From Candidatus Peribacteraceae bacterium (GTDB taxonomy: Bacteria; Patescibacteriota; Gracilibacteria; Peribacterales; Peribacteraceae), in contig JAQVMB010000005.1 in NCBI GenBank assembly GCA_028703835.1, positions 1 through 64,000 on the forward strand: 64,000 nt of DNA. The letters are read 5' to 3'. Made by a program: the position numbers and the translations under genes. Every line of letters starts with the position of its first letter. The first letter of the stretch is position 1. The notes below the pieces were generated by a model. The model saw only the letters and a program-made list of their open reading frames with translations. It ran no database searches and was not told where the DNA came from. Below are positions 37,608 to 47,879 of this stretch, piece by piece.

Positions 37608-39389
37608 ATGCCAATCAAGGACACCGATCTCGGTAAGATCCTCAGTGACCAGAGCTACGTCTCCGAGGAGGAACTCAAGAAGGCGCTGGCGGAGGCGAAG
37701 CAGCGGGACGTAACGCTCAAGAGCGTGCTGACGGAGATGGGCCTCCTCACGGAAGACCTGTACGAGAGCGCATTGGCCGAGCACTTCAAGCTGCCGTTCG
37801 CGGAGGCGAAGAGCTTGCAGCCGTCGCCGGAACTCGTGGCGCTCCTTCCCGAGGAAGTGGCCCGCGCATACTCGTCGGTGGTCATCAAGCGCGACGGGAA
37901 GCAGGTGACGGTGGCCACGTCGGATCCGGGGAATCCGGACCTGGAAGAGGCGATACGCTGGAACTTGGGACAGCAGACCGCCGTCCTTCCGGCGGATGCC
38001 GCGCAGCAGAAAGGGAAGAAGAAATCGAAGGGATTTTTCGGCGGGAAGAAAGCGCCGGAGCGCGAGCGCTTCGGCGGGAAGGTGCAGTTCGTGTTCGCGC
38101 CGCATGCGGCGATCGACGCGCTCTTCGTCCACTACCGCAAGCCGCTGGCCACCCGCTTCCAGGCGATCATCAACCAGCAGCGGAAGGTGGCCCCGGAGAT
38201 CATCACGGAAATCTTCAACGATGCCATCGAGCTGCGGGCGTCGGACATCCACTTCGAGCCGCAGGAGAAGATCGTCATCGTCCGTTTCCGCGTGGACGGC
38301 GTGATGCATGAGGCGGGGCGTATTCCCAAGGAGTACTACGAGGGCGTGGTGAACCGCATCAAGATCGAGGGGAACATGCGCCTCGACGAGCACTTCGCCG
38401 CGCAGGACGGCGCCATCCGCTACGCCGCGCCGGACGGCAACACCATGGACATCCGCGTGTCCGTCGTCCCGATCGTGGACGGCGAAAAGATCGTGCTCCG
38501 TCTCCTCTCCGAATATGTGCGTTCCCTCACGCTCGCCGATCTCGGCTTTGGCGAGGAGCACCGGCGGATCCTGGAGGGAGTGGCGCACAAGCCGTTCGGC
38601 ATGGTCCTCACCACCGGGCCGACCGGCTCGGGAAAATCGACCACGCTCTACGCGCTCATGAAATTGCGCAACCACCCGGACGTGAACATCTCCACCATCG
38701 AGGACCCGGTGGAGTACAAGGTGCCCGGCATCAACCACATCCAGGTGAACGCGGAGACGAACCTCACGTTCGCAACGGGACTCCGCGCGCTCGTCCGCCA
38801 GGACCCGAACATCATCCTCGTGGGAGAGATCCGCGACGGCGAAACGGCGTCCATCGCCGTGAACGCGGCCCTCACGGGCCACCTCCTCTTCTCGACCTTG
38901 CACGCGAACGACGCCGTGACGGCCGTGCCCCGCCTCCTCGACATGGGGGTGGAGCCGTTCCTGCTCGCGTCCACCCTGGAAGTGATCATCGGGCAGCGCC
39001 TCGTGCGCCGCATCTGTCCGCAGTGCCGCTGCAGTTATGCCGTTGCGGCGGGCGAAGCGGCCAAGCTCTTCCCCGGCGCGAACAAGTATTTCCCGTCACG
39101 CGGTTCCATCCGCCTGTACCGCGGCAAGGGGTGCGAAGCGTGCGGCGGCACGGGCTACCGCGGGCGGGTGGGCATTTACGAACTCCTCCTCATGACGCCG
39201 GAGATCGAAGAGCTCATCGTGACGCGCGCTTCCAGCACCGCCCTCAACGAAGCCGCCCGCAAGCAGGGCATGGCATCCATGTTCGACGACGGGTTCCGGA
39301 AGATGACAACGGGCATGACGACCATCGAAGAGCTCCTCCGCGTCGCCGCTCCTCCCGCGCTCTCCCATGCAAAAGGCAAGCGCCGCTAA
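37608..39389 (+). CDS. pilB: type IV pilus assembly ATPase
   Basis: GPTGSGKSTTLYALMK, ASDIHFEP, VGEIRDGETASIAVNAALTGHLLFSTLHAND, CPQC/CEAC zinc motif. Confidence 0.97.
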   Translation: MPIKDTDLGKILSDQSYVSEEELKKALAEAKQRDVTLKSVLTEMGLLTEDLYESALAEHFKLPFAEAKSLQPSPELVALLPEEVARAYSSVVIKRDGKQVTVATSDPGNPDLEEAIRWNLGQQTAVLPADAAQQKGKKKSKGFFGGKKAPERERFGGKVQFVFAPHAAIDALFVHYRKPLATRFQAIINQQRKVAPEIITEIFNDAIELRASDIHFEPQEKIVIVRFRVDGVMHEAGRIPKEYYEGVVNRIKIEGNMRLDEHFAAQDGAIRYAAPDGNTMDIRVSVVPIVDGEKIVLRLLSEYVRSLTLADLGFGEEHRRILEGVAHKPFGMVLTTGPTGSGKSTTLYALMKLRNHPDVNISTIEDPVEYKVPGINHIQVNAETNLTFATGLRALVRQDPNIILVGEIRDGETASIAVNAALTGHLLFSTLHANDAVTAVPRLLDMGVEPFLLASTLEVIIGQRLVRRICPQCRCSYAVAAGEAAKLFPGANKYFPSRGSIRLYRGKGCEACGGTGYRGRVGIYELLLMTPEIEELIVTRASSTALNEAARKQGMASMFDDGFRKMTTGMTTIEELLRVAAPPALSHAKGKRR

Positions 39390-40638
39390 GAAGCACCGGC
39401 CCCCGGCGGCCCCTCTCCTTTCCCCGCGGAAGAAGGAGACGGCCGTGCGCAAAGAAATCGCGCCCGTCGAAGAAGCGATTCCGGCCGTCCCGGCGGAGAC
39501 CGCGCGTCGGGAAGACCCCGCCCCCAAAGTCCGCCGCCGCTCCGATGGCGGGGTGTGGGCAAGGATGCTGCGATCCCTCGAACTCTTCGGTCTCGGGAAA
39601 GAACGGTACCTCCTGATCCAGAATCTCGCGACGATGCTCAATGCCGGGCTGCCGCTCATCGATTCGCTGAAGACGCTCCAGCTCGAGACCCGCCGCCGCA
39701 CCGTGAAGAAGTTGATCCAGCGCCTCATTGTCGCCGTGGAGAACGGCAGCGCGCTGTGGCGCGCCATGGAGGCGGAACATTTCTTCACGCCCGACGCCCT
39801 CGCGCTCGTGCGCATCGGCGAGGAGGCGGGCAGCCTCGCGGAGAACATGGAGTACCTGTCCGCGCAGCAGGAGAAGGACCAGGCGCTGCGGGGGAAGGTG
39901 AAGATGGCGATGATCTACCCGTCGATCGTCCTCGTCATGCTCTTCGTGATCGTGATGGGGCTGGGCCTCTTCGTCCTCCCCAACCTCATCTCCGTGCTCC
40001 TCTCGCTCAATGTCGAACTGCCCCTCGTGACGCGGCTCGTCATCGGTTTCACGAACCTGTTCACGAACTATGCGGCCGTCGCCGTGCCGGCTGCCATCGG
40101 GCTGTTCATCCTGCTGGGGGTGCTGAACAAAACGGTCTCGTATGTGCGGGAGCCGTTCCAGTGGCTGGTATTCCGCATCCCTGGGATCGGGGCTCTCCTG
40201 CGGGAAGCGACGATCGCGCGCTTCGGCGTGATCCTGGGCGGTCTCCTCCGGGCGGGCGTGCCGCTCACGGACGCGTTGCAGTCGCTCGCGCAGGTGACGA
40301 CCCTCCTCGGCTACCGCCGCTTCTATCGGCACCTGCTGGAACACATCACGGTCGGCGATTCCTTCGGCAAGAGTTTTACGCTGATCCGCGGCAGCACCGG
40401 CTACCTTCCCCCCTCCGTCCAGCAGCTCGTCATGACGGGGGAGAAGACGGGATCGCTCTCCAAGATCATGCTGAAGGTCGCGGACATCTACGAGAAGAAG
40501 GCCAACGATACGGCGCAGAAGCTCCCGGTCATCCTCGAACCGATGCTCCTCCTCTTCATCGGCGGCCTCGTGGCGCTCATCGCCTTCGCCGTCATCATCC
40601 CGATCTACGGCATCGTGGGGAACGTGGCGAACGGGTGA
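39367..40638 (+). CDS. pilC: type II secretion/type IV pilus inner membrane protein
   Basis: GspF family: NLATMLNAGLPLIDSLKTL...RIGEEAGSLAENMEYL...MTGEKTGSLSKIML. Confidence 0.95.
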   Translation: MQKASAAKKHRPPAAPLLSPRKKETAVRKEIAPVEEAIPAVPAETARREDPAPKVRRRSDGGVWARMLRSLELFGLGKERYLLIQNLATMLNAGLPLIDSLKTLQLETRRRTVKKLIQRLIVAVENGSALWRAMEAEHFFTPDALALVRIGEEAGSLAENMEYLSAQQEKDQALRGKVKMAMIYPSIVLVMLFVIVMGLGLFVLPNLISVLLSLNVELPLVTRLVIGFTNLFTNYAAVAVPAAIGLFILLGVLNKTVSYVREPFQWLVFRIPGIGALLREATIARFGVILGGLLRAGVPLTDALQSLAQVTTLLGYRRFYRHLLEHITVGDSFGKSFTLIRGSTGYLPPSVQQLVMTGEKTGSLSKIMLKVADIYEKKANDTAQKLPVILEPMLLLFIGGLVALIAFAVIIPIYGIVGNVANG

Positions 40639-40684
40639 GGATGGAGGAAACCGAAGAAACCGAGGAATCCGAAGAGAGTTTTTG

Positions 40685-40782
40685 TTACCTCATCCCTACC
40701 CCCCCATGCTTTTCCGGGAGGCGGCATTTTTCTCATCTTTTCATGCATCGAAGGTAAGGAGAAGGGTGAGGGGATGAGGTAA
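40685..40782. repeat. MITE-like element with TTACCTCATCCC terminal inverted repeats (copy 1)
   Basis: TTACCTCATCCCTACCCCC ... GGTGAGGGGATGAGGTAA. Confidence 0.65.
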
Positions 40783-40884
40783 ACAACCGGCAGCAAACAA
40801 GTTTCTGTAGTGCGAAGAGAAAACCCACCAACGACGTTCAAGCGTCAACACCCTTTTCCCTCTGCAGGAGCGGATACGGGTAGG

Positions 40885-42300
40885 ATGAAACCCGCCCTTC
40901 TCCCCCCGCCCATGGAACGGCGTGCGTTCACCCTGGTCGAACTCCTCCTGGTCATCGGTCTTCTCGGCGTCGCATCGAGCGTGTCGGTGCCGCTGTACCG
41001 CACGTACCAAGCGCGCAACGATCTGAACACCGCCACGGAGCAGACCATCCAGGGATTGGCGCGGGCGAAATTGCTCTCGCAGAGCGCGGAGCGGGATTCC
41101 TCCTGGGGGTTCTTCGTGCCCGCGGGCATCCTCTACAAAGGGGAGAGTTACAAGGCCCGCGATGTTGTGGTGGACGAGGTGTATCCGATGCCTTCCACGG
41201 TGACGGTGTCGGGGAGCATTCTCGAGGTGGCGTACTCCAAGCTGGACGGGCGTCCGAGCGCCACAGGCAGCATCATCCTGACGGCGGTGGACGGCGAGCA
41301 GCGCACGATCATCATCACCGTCGCCGTGGAGACGGAAGGAGTGGCCACGAATGCCGGGGACACGATCGCGGTCTGCTGTCCGGGGCCGGAAACCAAGACG
41401 ATCGTGGACAGCGCCTGGCCGTCCTACGAGAGCCAGGGGTGCACGCTGGGCGCCTGTCCCATTCCTTCATCCAGCAGCGCTTCGTCCGCCGTTTCCAGCG
41501 CGCAGGCTTCATCTGCCGCCGTTTCCAGCCAGGCGAGTTCCGGGACGAGTGCGTCGAGCGTGAGCAGCGGCGGAGGCGGCGGAGGATCGAGCAGCAGCCT
41601 GCCGCCGGGATATTTCCTGATCTGCCACAAGCCGGGGACATACGCCGAACAAACGATGACGGTGAATCAGAGCGCATGGAACAACGGGCATCGGAAACAC
41701 GGCGACACGATCGGTGCGTGCGTATCCACTCCTCCCGTTGACACGTGCCCCGTCCGCTTCCTGATCCAGGAGGACGGCACCGTCCTGACGACGGCATCCC
41801 TCAGCGTGGTCGCCCGGGCGCTGGCGTCGGAAATCACGTACGGAACGGGGGGGCCATCCATCAATGTGACGGTGACCTTCACCAAGAAGAAGAACAAATC
41901 ATGGAGTTCGCTCTTCGACGGCGACCCCATCGAAGCGGGCATGACGGACACGGTGTCGAACGTGGGCGTTTCATCCCAAGTCGCCCTCAAAATCCGCGGC
42001 TACTTCAAGAAGAGCGGTTGGCTGACGTTCGACGAGACGGCGGTGACCAACGACGGGAGCGACCACACGCTCCTCCTCCGCCGCGGCGACCCCCTCCCCC
42101 AATATCTTCCGTACGGCGAGCAGGCGTTGTTGGAGGAGATTCTCGGCGACTATCTCGACGCGAACGGACGGCTGACCATCGCGCCGCACATGCTGGTCGT
42201 TCTGGCGGAGCTTTCCACCATCACGTACCCCCCGTCTTCCTCGCAGGATTTCCAGGACGCGGTGCTGCTCCTGGAATTCAACGGCGGTCCTTCCTGCTGA
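40885..42300 (+). CDS. pseudopilin-like protein with Ser-rich linker and ICHKPG-type Cys module
   Basis: MERRAFTLVELLLVIGLLGVASSVSVPLYRTY prepilin motif; Ser/Ala linker; FLICHKPGTYAEQTMTVNQSAWNNGHRKHGDTIGAC. Confidence 0.8.
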   Translation: MKPALLPPPMERRAFTLVELLLVIGLLGVASSVSVPLYRTYQARNDLNTATEQTIQGLARAKLLSQSAERDSSWGFFVPAGILYKGESYKARDVVVDEVYPMPSTVTVSGSILEVAYSKLDGRPSATGSIILTAVDGEQRTIIITVAVETEGVATNAGDTIAVCCPGPETKTIVDSAWPSYESQGCTLGACPIPSSSSASSAVSSAQASSAAVSSQASSGTSASSVSSGGGGGGSSSSLPPGYFLICHKPGTYAEQTMTVNQSAWNNGHRKHGDTIGACVSTPPVDTCPVRFLIQEDGTVLTTASLSVVARALASEITYGTGGPSINVTVTFTKKKNKSWSSLFDGDPIEAGMTDTVSNVGVSSQVALKIRGYFKKSGWLTFDETAVTNDGSDHTLLLRRGDPLPQYLPYGEQALLEEILGDYLDANGRLTIAPHMLVVLAELSTITYPPSSSQDFQDAVLLLEFNGGPSC

Positions 42301-42321
42301 ACGGAGGCCGGACACTCCACT

Positions 42322-43917
42322 TTGCGCATGCCCTCCTCCCCCTCCCCCCGCGTCCGCTCCTCCACCTACGCAGGATGCCGTAGCCGTGAGGCTGTGAAGG
42401 AATGTTTGGGATTGTTGCGTGGTTTGCTACGGCGGATTCCGCAGCGAGGACGTCGTATTGAGAGGAAGCTGCTTCACTGGTCAGGCGGGAGAGCTTCACG
42501 TCCCGGGTTCCTCCTGCTGGAACTCAGCATCGGTATCGCGGTGTTTGCGGTCTTCCTGTCCGCCGCGAGTTTGGTGATGCTGCGCGGGCAGGAGGCGACG
42601 ATCGCGGGGGGCGACCGTCTGCGGGCGGTCTACATCGCCGCCCGTTCCCTGGAAGCGGCCAGATCGATCCGGGACGGGTCCTTTTCTTCGCTGGCCGCGG
42701 GCACGTACGGCGCCACACTCGGCCCGACGGGGACGTGGCAGCTTGCGGCGGAGCCCGTGCGGGACGGCGACAAATATGTGTCCACCCTCACGATCGCGGC
42801 GCCCGCGCCGGCTGAACGTTCTCTGGAGGCCCGTACGACGTGGCGGAGGGGTCGGGAGGGATCCGGAGCCGTCTTCCTGTCCACCGCGCTTGCCGACTGG
42901 CGTACGGCCCGTTTCCCCGGCGACTGGTCTTCCGTGGCGGTCGAAGCGACGCTTCCCTTCGGCGGGGCACGGTCGTTGGCCATGGGGGGATCCGTCCTCT
43001 ACGCCGCCGCGGGCCAGAGTCCCGGCCTCCTCCTCTTCGACGTCTCGAATCCCGCGGCACCCGTCCGCATCAATGCGGGTTTTGCGCTGGAAGGGGGACG
43101 AACCGCCGTGGCGGCCACCCTGCGCGGAAGGCGGCTCTATCTGCTGACGGATGATCCTGCGGCGGAACTCCAGGCATTCGATATTTCCTCGCCCGCCACG
43201 CTGGCGGCGGCGGACCGCGTCGCAACGTACGACCTGCCCGGCAACGCGTCGGGGCTGTCCCTGGTCGTGCAGGGGCAAATGCTCGCCGTGGGTGCGCGGG
43301 CGAGCGGGACGGCCGGGGAGCACCAAATCTACCTCTTCGACATCGCGGACGGCGCGGCCGTGCCGCTGCTCGGTTCCGCGGGCGCGGCGGGGTCCGCGTA
43401 CGGCATCGCGCTCAGCGGGACTTCCGCTTATCTTGCCACGTCGAATGCCGTGGCGGAGTTGGGCATCGCGGATGTGCGCGACCCCGCCGCGCCCTCGTTC
43501 CTGCCGGGGGGAGGGTACAACCTGACGGGCAGCCTGGAAGCCCGGTCGGTCACCGCGGTCGGGTCCGTGCTCTTGCTGGGACAACAACAGCGGGACCAGG
43601 GCCAGAGCGACCTGACCGTCTTCACCGTGGGCGACGGGGGGATTCCCCCGTCCCCCCTCTACCACCAGGCGAGCGGGAGCCTGCTCGGCATCGCGGCCGA
43701 TCCGGGGGCGTGCTACGCCTTCCTCGCGGCGGACTCGGGGCGCAAGGCGCTGCAGGTGGTGGATTTGCGCGACGCGTCCTTGCCCGAAATCGCCCGGCAT
43801 GACGCTTCCCCCGCCCGCGCCATCCTGTACGACCCCATCGCCGACCGGCTGTTTCTGGCGACGCAGGACGCCATTCTTGTCCTTCGCCCCGGCTCCCCTG
43901 CGGGCCCCTGTTCATGA
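42322..43917 (+). CDS. pseudopilin-like N-terminus fused to LVIVD-like beta-propeller
   Basis: SRPGFLLLELSIGIAVFAVFLSAASLVMLRGQEA; repeats such as LLLFDVSNPAAPVRI, LQAFDISSPATL, LGIADVRDPAAPSFL, LQVVDLRDASLPEIA. N-terminal start uncertain. Confidence 0.75.
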   Translation: MRMPSSPSPRVRSSTYAGCRSREAVKECLGLLRGLLRRIPQRGRRIERKLLHWSGGRASRPGFLLLELSIGIAVFAVFLSAASLVMLRGQEATIAGGDRLRAVYIAARSLEAARSIRDGSFSSLAAGTYGATLGPTGTWQLAAEPVRDGDKYVSTLTIAAPAPAERSLEARTTWRRGREGSGAVFLSTALADWRTARFPGDWSSVAVEATLPFGGARSLAMGGSVLYAAAGQSPGLLLFDVSNPAAPVRINAGFALEGGRTAVAATLRGRRLYLLTDDPAAELQAFDISSPATLAAADRVATYDLPGNASGLSLVVQGQMLAVGARASGTAGEHQIYLFDIADGAAVPLLGSAGAAGSAYGIALSGTSAYLATSNAVAELGIADVRDPAAPSFLPGGGYNLTGSLEARSVTAVGSVLLLGQQQRDQGQSDLTVFTVGDGGIPPSPLYHQASGSLLGIAADPGACYAFLAADSGRKALQVVDLRDASLPEIARHDASPARAILYDPIADRLFLATQDAILVLRPGSPAGPCS

Positions 43918-44360
43918 AGACCGACCGTCACCGCAACGGCTGCGCCCTGTTCGCCCGCGAGCGGCACGGTTACGTGTTTTTGCTCAGCGTGCTGGCCGTC
44001 GGCACCATCGCTTCGGCGACGGCGGCCTCGCTCCTGCTCCTCGGCGGCGCGGTGGAACGGACCACGTTCGCCATCGAGCAGTCACTGCAGGCGTACGAAA
44101 ATGCCGGGACATGCGTCGAGCGGGCGCTGGTGTCGCTGCGCGCCGATCTCGCGTATCCCGGCGGCGAGACGCTGACCCTCGCGCGCGGCACCTGCGACTT
44201 GCGGGAGACGGGGGGGGCGGGCAGCGGGCCGAGGACGGTGTGCGCGGCGGGACGCAGCGGCAAGGCGGTGCGCCACCTGGAAGTGCGGCTGGAAACGATC
44301 TACCCGCGCGTCACGGTTGTATCCTGGCGTGAAGTGCCTTCCATTACGCTCTGCCCATGA
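43914..44360 (+). CDS. PilX-like/pseudopilin-associated protein
   Basis: GYVFLLSVLAVGTIASATAASLLLLGGAVE N-terminal hydrophobic segment; overlaps neighbours in the operon. Confidence 0.6.
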   Translation: MKTDRHRNGCALFARERHGYVFLLSVLAVGTIASATAASLLLLGGAVERTTFAIEQSLQAYENAGTCVERALVSLRADLAYPGGETLTLARGTCDLRETGGAGSGPRTVCAAGRSGKAVRHLEVRLETIYPRVTVVSWREVPSITLCP

Positions 44361-44992
44361 TCTTCCTCTCCCGCCGCAGGCCGGGCACGACGCTCGTGGA
44401 GCTGCTCCTCTTCCTGGCGGTGCTCTCCGTGGTGCTCCTCACCGTCCTGCCGCTGCTCTTCCTGGCGACTGAGAACCGCCTTTTCCAGCAGACGGCGTCA
44501 CTGGTGGAACAGAGCGGGGCGGAGCTCCTGCAGAATATTTCCGTGCGGATCCGCAGTGCGGAACGCGTGCTGGATCCGCCGCTCGGGTCGACCGGATCCG
44601 TGCTGACGTTGCAGACGGGATCCGGCACGACGAACCCCACCATCATCGGCGTCAGCAACGGCTCGCTTGTCATCATCCGCCACGCCCAGCGCCAGACGGT
44701 CAGCTCTCCGCAGATCGCTGTGGATGATTTCTCCGTCCGGAACACATCCGCTTCCGCGGAACGTCCCGCCGTCCTAGTGTCGTTCACGCTTTCGCGCACC
44801 GTCCGCCTCCAAGCGCCGCACGTCTACAGCCGCCGCTTCGAAATGCTCGTCACCCTCCCCCCCGCGGACAGGCCGACGGGGGACGATTGCGCCTGCGCCT
44901 TTCCGGGTTGCGGGACCGACGGGCAGTACGCGTGGCAAGTGTGCGAAGAGGGCGTCTGCCTCAGCGGCTCCACGGCGTTGGATTGCCCGTGA
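44357..44992 (+). CDS. pseudopilin-like protein
   Basis: RRRPGTTLVELLLFLAVLSVVLLTVLPLLFLATENR prepilin-type N-terminus. Confidence 0.8.
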   Translation: MIFLSRRRPGTTLVELLLFLAVLSVVLLTVLPLLFLATENRLFQQTASLVEQSGAELLQNISVRIRSAERVLDPPLGSTGSVLTLQTGSGTTNPTIIGVSNGSLVIIRHAQRQTVSSPQIAVDDFSVRNTSASAERPAVLVSFTLSRTVRLQAPHVYSRRFEMLVTLPPADRPTGDDCACAFPGCGTDGQYAWQVCEEGVCLSGSTALDCP

Positions 44993-45086
44993 CGGATCAT
45001 GCATGGAGAACGTCTCCCTGCGTTTCCGTTGTTTTTGCCCTCGGCATTTCGACGCCGCTCCGGCGGTTTTGGTATGATGCCCTTCC

Positions 45087-45542
45087 ATGCATCGAGCCCC
45101 CTCCCGGACCGGCGCTTCCCTCGTTCTCCTCGTGCTGCTCGTGGGGGCGGTGACGTTCGCCGCCGCGTTGGCATTGTCGCTCGCGTACCCTCCGGATGCG
45201 TTGCGGGCGGAGCGGGACGGCCGGCGGATGCGGGACGTCACGGCCATCCTCGATGCGCTTCGGGCGTATGAGCGGGAGGAGGGGGAATTTCCCGCCGCGG
45301 TTCCCGTCGGCATGCAACGCGAGATCTGCGGTCAGGACTATCCGCCCGCATCCTGCGCTGCCGACAACGGCGTGAACCTGTCGCTCCTGCGCGATGCCTA
45401 TTTGCCCGCCATTCCCCGCGATCCCCTCATTCCCCCGACGGGCACGGGCACGTCCTATTTCATCGGCAGGAATGCGGAGGGGCAGGTCATGATTACGGCT
45501 TTGGACGGCGAAGTTGCGGGCCCCATACGGGTGGTGAGGTGA
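45087..45542 (+). CDS. membrane-anchored pilus-cluster protein
   Basis: RTGASLVLLVLLVGAVTFAAALALSLAYPPDALRAERDGRRMRDVTAILDALRAYEREEGEFPA, resembles a pseudopilin head. Confidence 0.6.
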   Translation: MHRAPSRTGASLVLLVLLVGAVTFAAALALSLAYPPDALRAERDGRRMRDVTAILDALRAYEREEGEFPAAVPVGMQREICGQDYPPASCAADNGVNLSLLRDAYLPAIPRDPLIPPTGTGTSYFIGRNAEGQVMITALDGEVAGPIRVVR

Positions 45543-45604
45543 CCGTCGTTCCGTCTGGCAAAAATGCCGTTTTTTTGCTATAATAAGAGGAAAACACCCA
45601 CTCC

Positions 45605-47806
45605 ATGCCCCTTCCCCGTCTCCGACGGCTCCTGCGCCGCAACGATGACCGCACCCTGCGGCATTTCCCGCCGCAGCGCACCTCGTTGCGCCGGCGCATC
45701 CTCGCGCAGTCGCTCCTTCTGACGGCGTTCACGGTGCTGACACTCTCGCTTTTGTCCGTCATCGTGATGCATGCCATGACGCGCAACCGCGCGCTGGCGC
45801 AGCTGTCATCCGATGTCGTGACGCGCGAAATGCTCCTGTCGCGGGCGATCCAATTCGATCGCGAACGGACGGCGTTTCTGACAAACCGGTTGCAGGCCTC
45901 TTCCGCGCAGGATGTCGCTTCTTTGCGCGGGCTCTTCGAGGAGCTCGTGCGGGAAGGCGTGCCCGTCCTCGGCCTGACGATCGTCGATGAGACGGGACGC
46001 GCGCTTGCCGGTGCGGGAGAACGGAGCGCCGCACGCGCGGCGAAAGCGCAGGGCACGTCCGTCACGCCCGTCCTCGACCGCCACGGCTCGTGGACGGCCA
46101 CGGACGTGTATGCGGCCCTGCCTCGCGGCGGAACGCTTGCGGTGCGGTATGCCTCTTCTCCCCTCCTCAAAGATCTATCGGAGCATCTGGCGCCCGGTGA
46201 CAGCTCGGAACTGTCGCTCCTGCGCTTGGAAGACGGGGTGGTGTCAAAACCGTTCATCGCCTCGCAGCGTCCCGTGGGCCGCGGGGATGCTTTGCCTCTG
46301 GAGGAGTATCCCGTACCAGCCGCCCTTCATGAGGAAGCGGGGACGTACGCGGGGAACGACCGTTTCGGCAAGCAAATCTTCGCCGCGTACAGGACGGTTC
46401 CCGCCTTGGGATGGAGCCTTTTCCTCGCGATCGATACGAGCGAGGCGATGGCCGGATGGGAACGTTTTGCGGCGGTCATGCTGGCGCTCGACCTGTTCAT
46501 GATCGCGCTCTCCGTCGTGCTGGGGCTTGCGTTGGCACGGCAACTTTCCGAGCCGATTCTCGCACTGGCGGCAAAGATGCGCCTTCTCCGTCCCGGCCGT
46601 TGGGACTTCCGGCGTTCCGTGCGCACGGGGGACGAAGCGGAGACGCTCGACTATGCGGCGGCGGAGCTGACGGCGCGCCTCCGCGACACCTACGAGCACC
46701 TGGAGGAGGAAGTGTCGGAACGCACGGAGGAATTGCGGCGGCAGTACCTGCTCGACCGGACCATCCTGGAGCGCATCGAGTACGCCGTCCTCGTGACGGA
46801 CGCCGCGGGCAGCATCGTGCAGGCCAATCCCGCGGCGGGGCGCCTGCTCGTCCGGGCGCCTGCGGACTTGCTGGGTTGTGATGCCGTCGTCGCGTTGCCG
46901 CTGCGGAAGGAAGAGGAATCCCTGGGGGGCGACGCGCACCCGATCCGTCGCGCCCTGCGCCGCAAAGAGCGGATGTTGGCCACGCACAATGACCGCCTCT
47001 CCATCCTTGTCGACGGCCATGCGGTCCCCGTGGCGGTCGACGCCCTCCCGCTGCTTCGGGGGAGCCGTTTCGAAGGGATGATCGTCATCGTGCGCGATGT
47101 GCAGGAGGAGAAGCGTGTGGAGGAGATGAAGTCCGATTTCATTTCCCTCGCGTCGCACCAGCTGCGCACGCCGCTCTCTTCGTTGCGGTGGTACGTCGAG
47201 CTGCTGCGCGGTGAGCGCAAGCCGTCGCTCTCCCCCGTCCAGCGCTCCTTCGTGGGAGAGATCGAACGGGCGTCGCAGCGCATGGGGGAACTCCTCGACG
47301 AACTGTTGCGCATCACGCGCCTCGAAGCCGGGGACGTGCACGTCGAGCAGAAGACATTCGACCTTCGCGCGCTTCTCCTGTCCCTCGGGCGGGAGTGGGA
47401 GGACCTCGCCGTCCGGAAAGGGCTGATGTGTTCCATCGACGCGCCGTCGCACGCGGTGCGGATCCACAGCGATCCGGTGCTGCTGCGCCTCGTGCTGCAG
47501 AACCTCTTCAGCAATGCCCTGAAGTACTCGCCCAACGGTTCGTCGATCCGCGTGCAGTTGCAGCGGCGTGCGGGGTCGGTAGCGGTCTCCATGGCCGATG
47601 CGGGCATGGGCATCCCCCGCCAGGAACAGGCGAACGTGTTCCGCAAGTTCTTCCGCGCGAAGAACGCCCGGCGCGCCGACGCTTCCGGCACGGGCATCGG
47701 CCTCTACCTCACGCGGACGATCGTGGAAAACCTCGGCGGCAAGATCTCGTTCGACAGCAGCGGCAAAGGGACGACCTTCACGGTGAAGTTGCCGCTCAAA
47801 GGATGA
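45605..47806 (+). CDS. sensor histidine kinase
   Basis: Two TMs, PAS-like region, SLASHQLRTPLSSLRWYVELL H-box, QNLFSNALKYSPNGS N-box, DAGMGIP and GTGIGLYL G-boxes. Confidence 0.95.
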   Translation: MPLPRLRRLLRRNDDRTLRHFPPQRTSLRRRILAQSLLLTAFTVLTLSLLSVIVMHAMTRNRALAQLSSDVVTREMLLSRAIQFDRERTAFLTNRLQASSAQDVASLRGLFEELVREGVPVLGLTIVDETGRALAGAGERSAARAAKAQGTSVTPVLDRHGSWTATDVYAALPRGGTLAVRYASSPLLKDLSEHLAPGDSSELSLLRLEDGVVSKPFIASQRPVGRGDALPLEEYPVPAALHEEAGTYAGNDRFGKQIFAAYRTVPALGWSLFLAIDTSEAMAGWERFAAVMLALDLFMIALSVVLGLALARQLSEPILALAAKMRLLRPGRWDFRRSVRTGDEAETLDYAAAELTARLRDTYEHLEEEVSERTEELRRQYLLDRTILERIEYAVLVTDAAGSIVQANPAAGRLLVRAPADLLGCDAVVALPLRKEEESLGGDAHPIRRALRRKERMLATHNDRLSILVDGHAVPVAVDALPLLRGSRFEGMIVIVRDVQEEKRVEEMKSDFISLASHQLRTPLSSLRWYVELLRGERKPSLSPVQRSFVGEIERASQRMGELLDELLRITRLEAGDVHVEQKTFDLRALLLSLGREWEDLAVRKGLMCSIDAPSHAVRIHSDPVLLRLVLQNLFSNALKYSPNGSSIRVQLQRRAGSVAVSMADAGMGIPRQEQANVFRKFFRAKNARRADASGTGIGLYLTRTIVENLGGKISFDSSGKGTTFTVKLPLKG

Positions 47807-47879
47807 GCGAACGCCTGCGGGCGCTTGATATGTCAAAAGGAATAGGCGACGATAAGCCGCCCTTGCGCCATTCTTTCCC

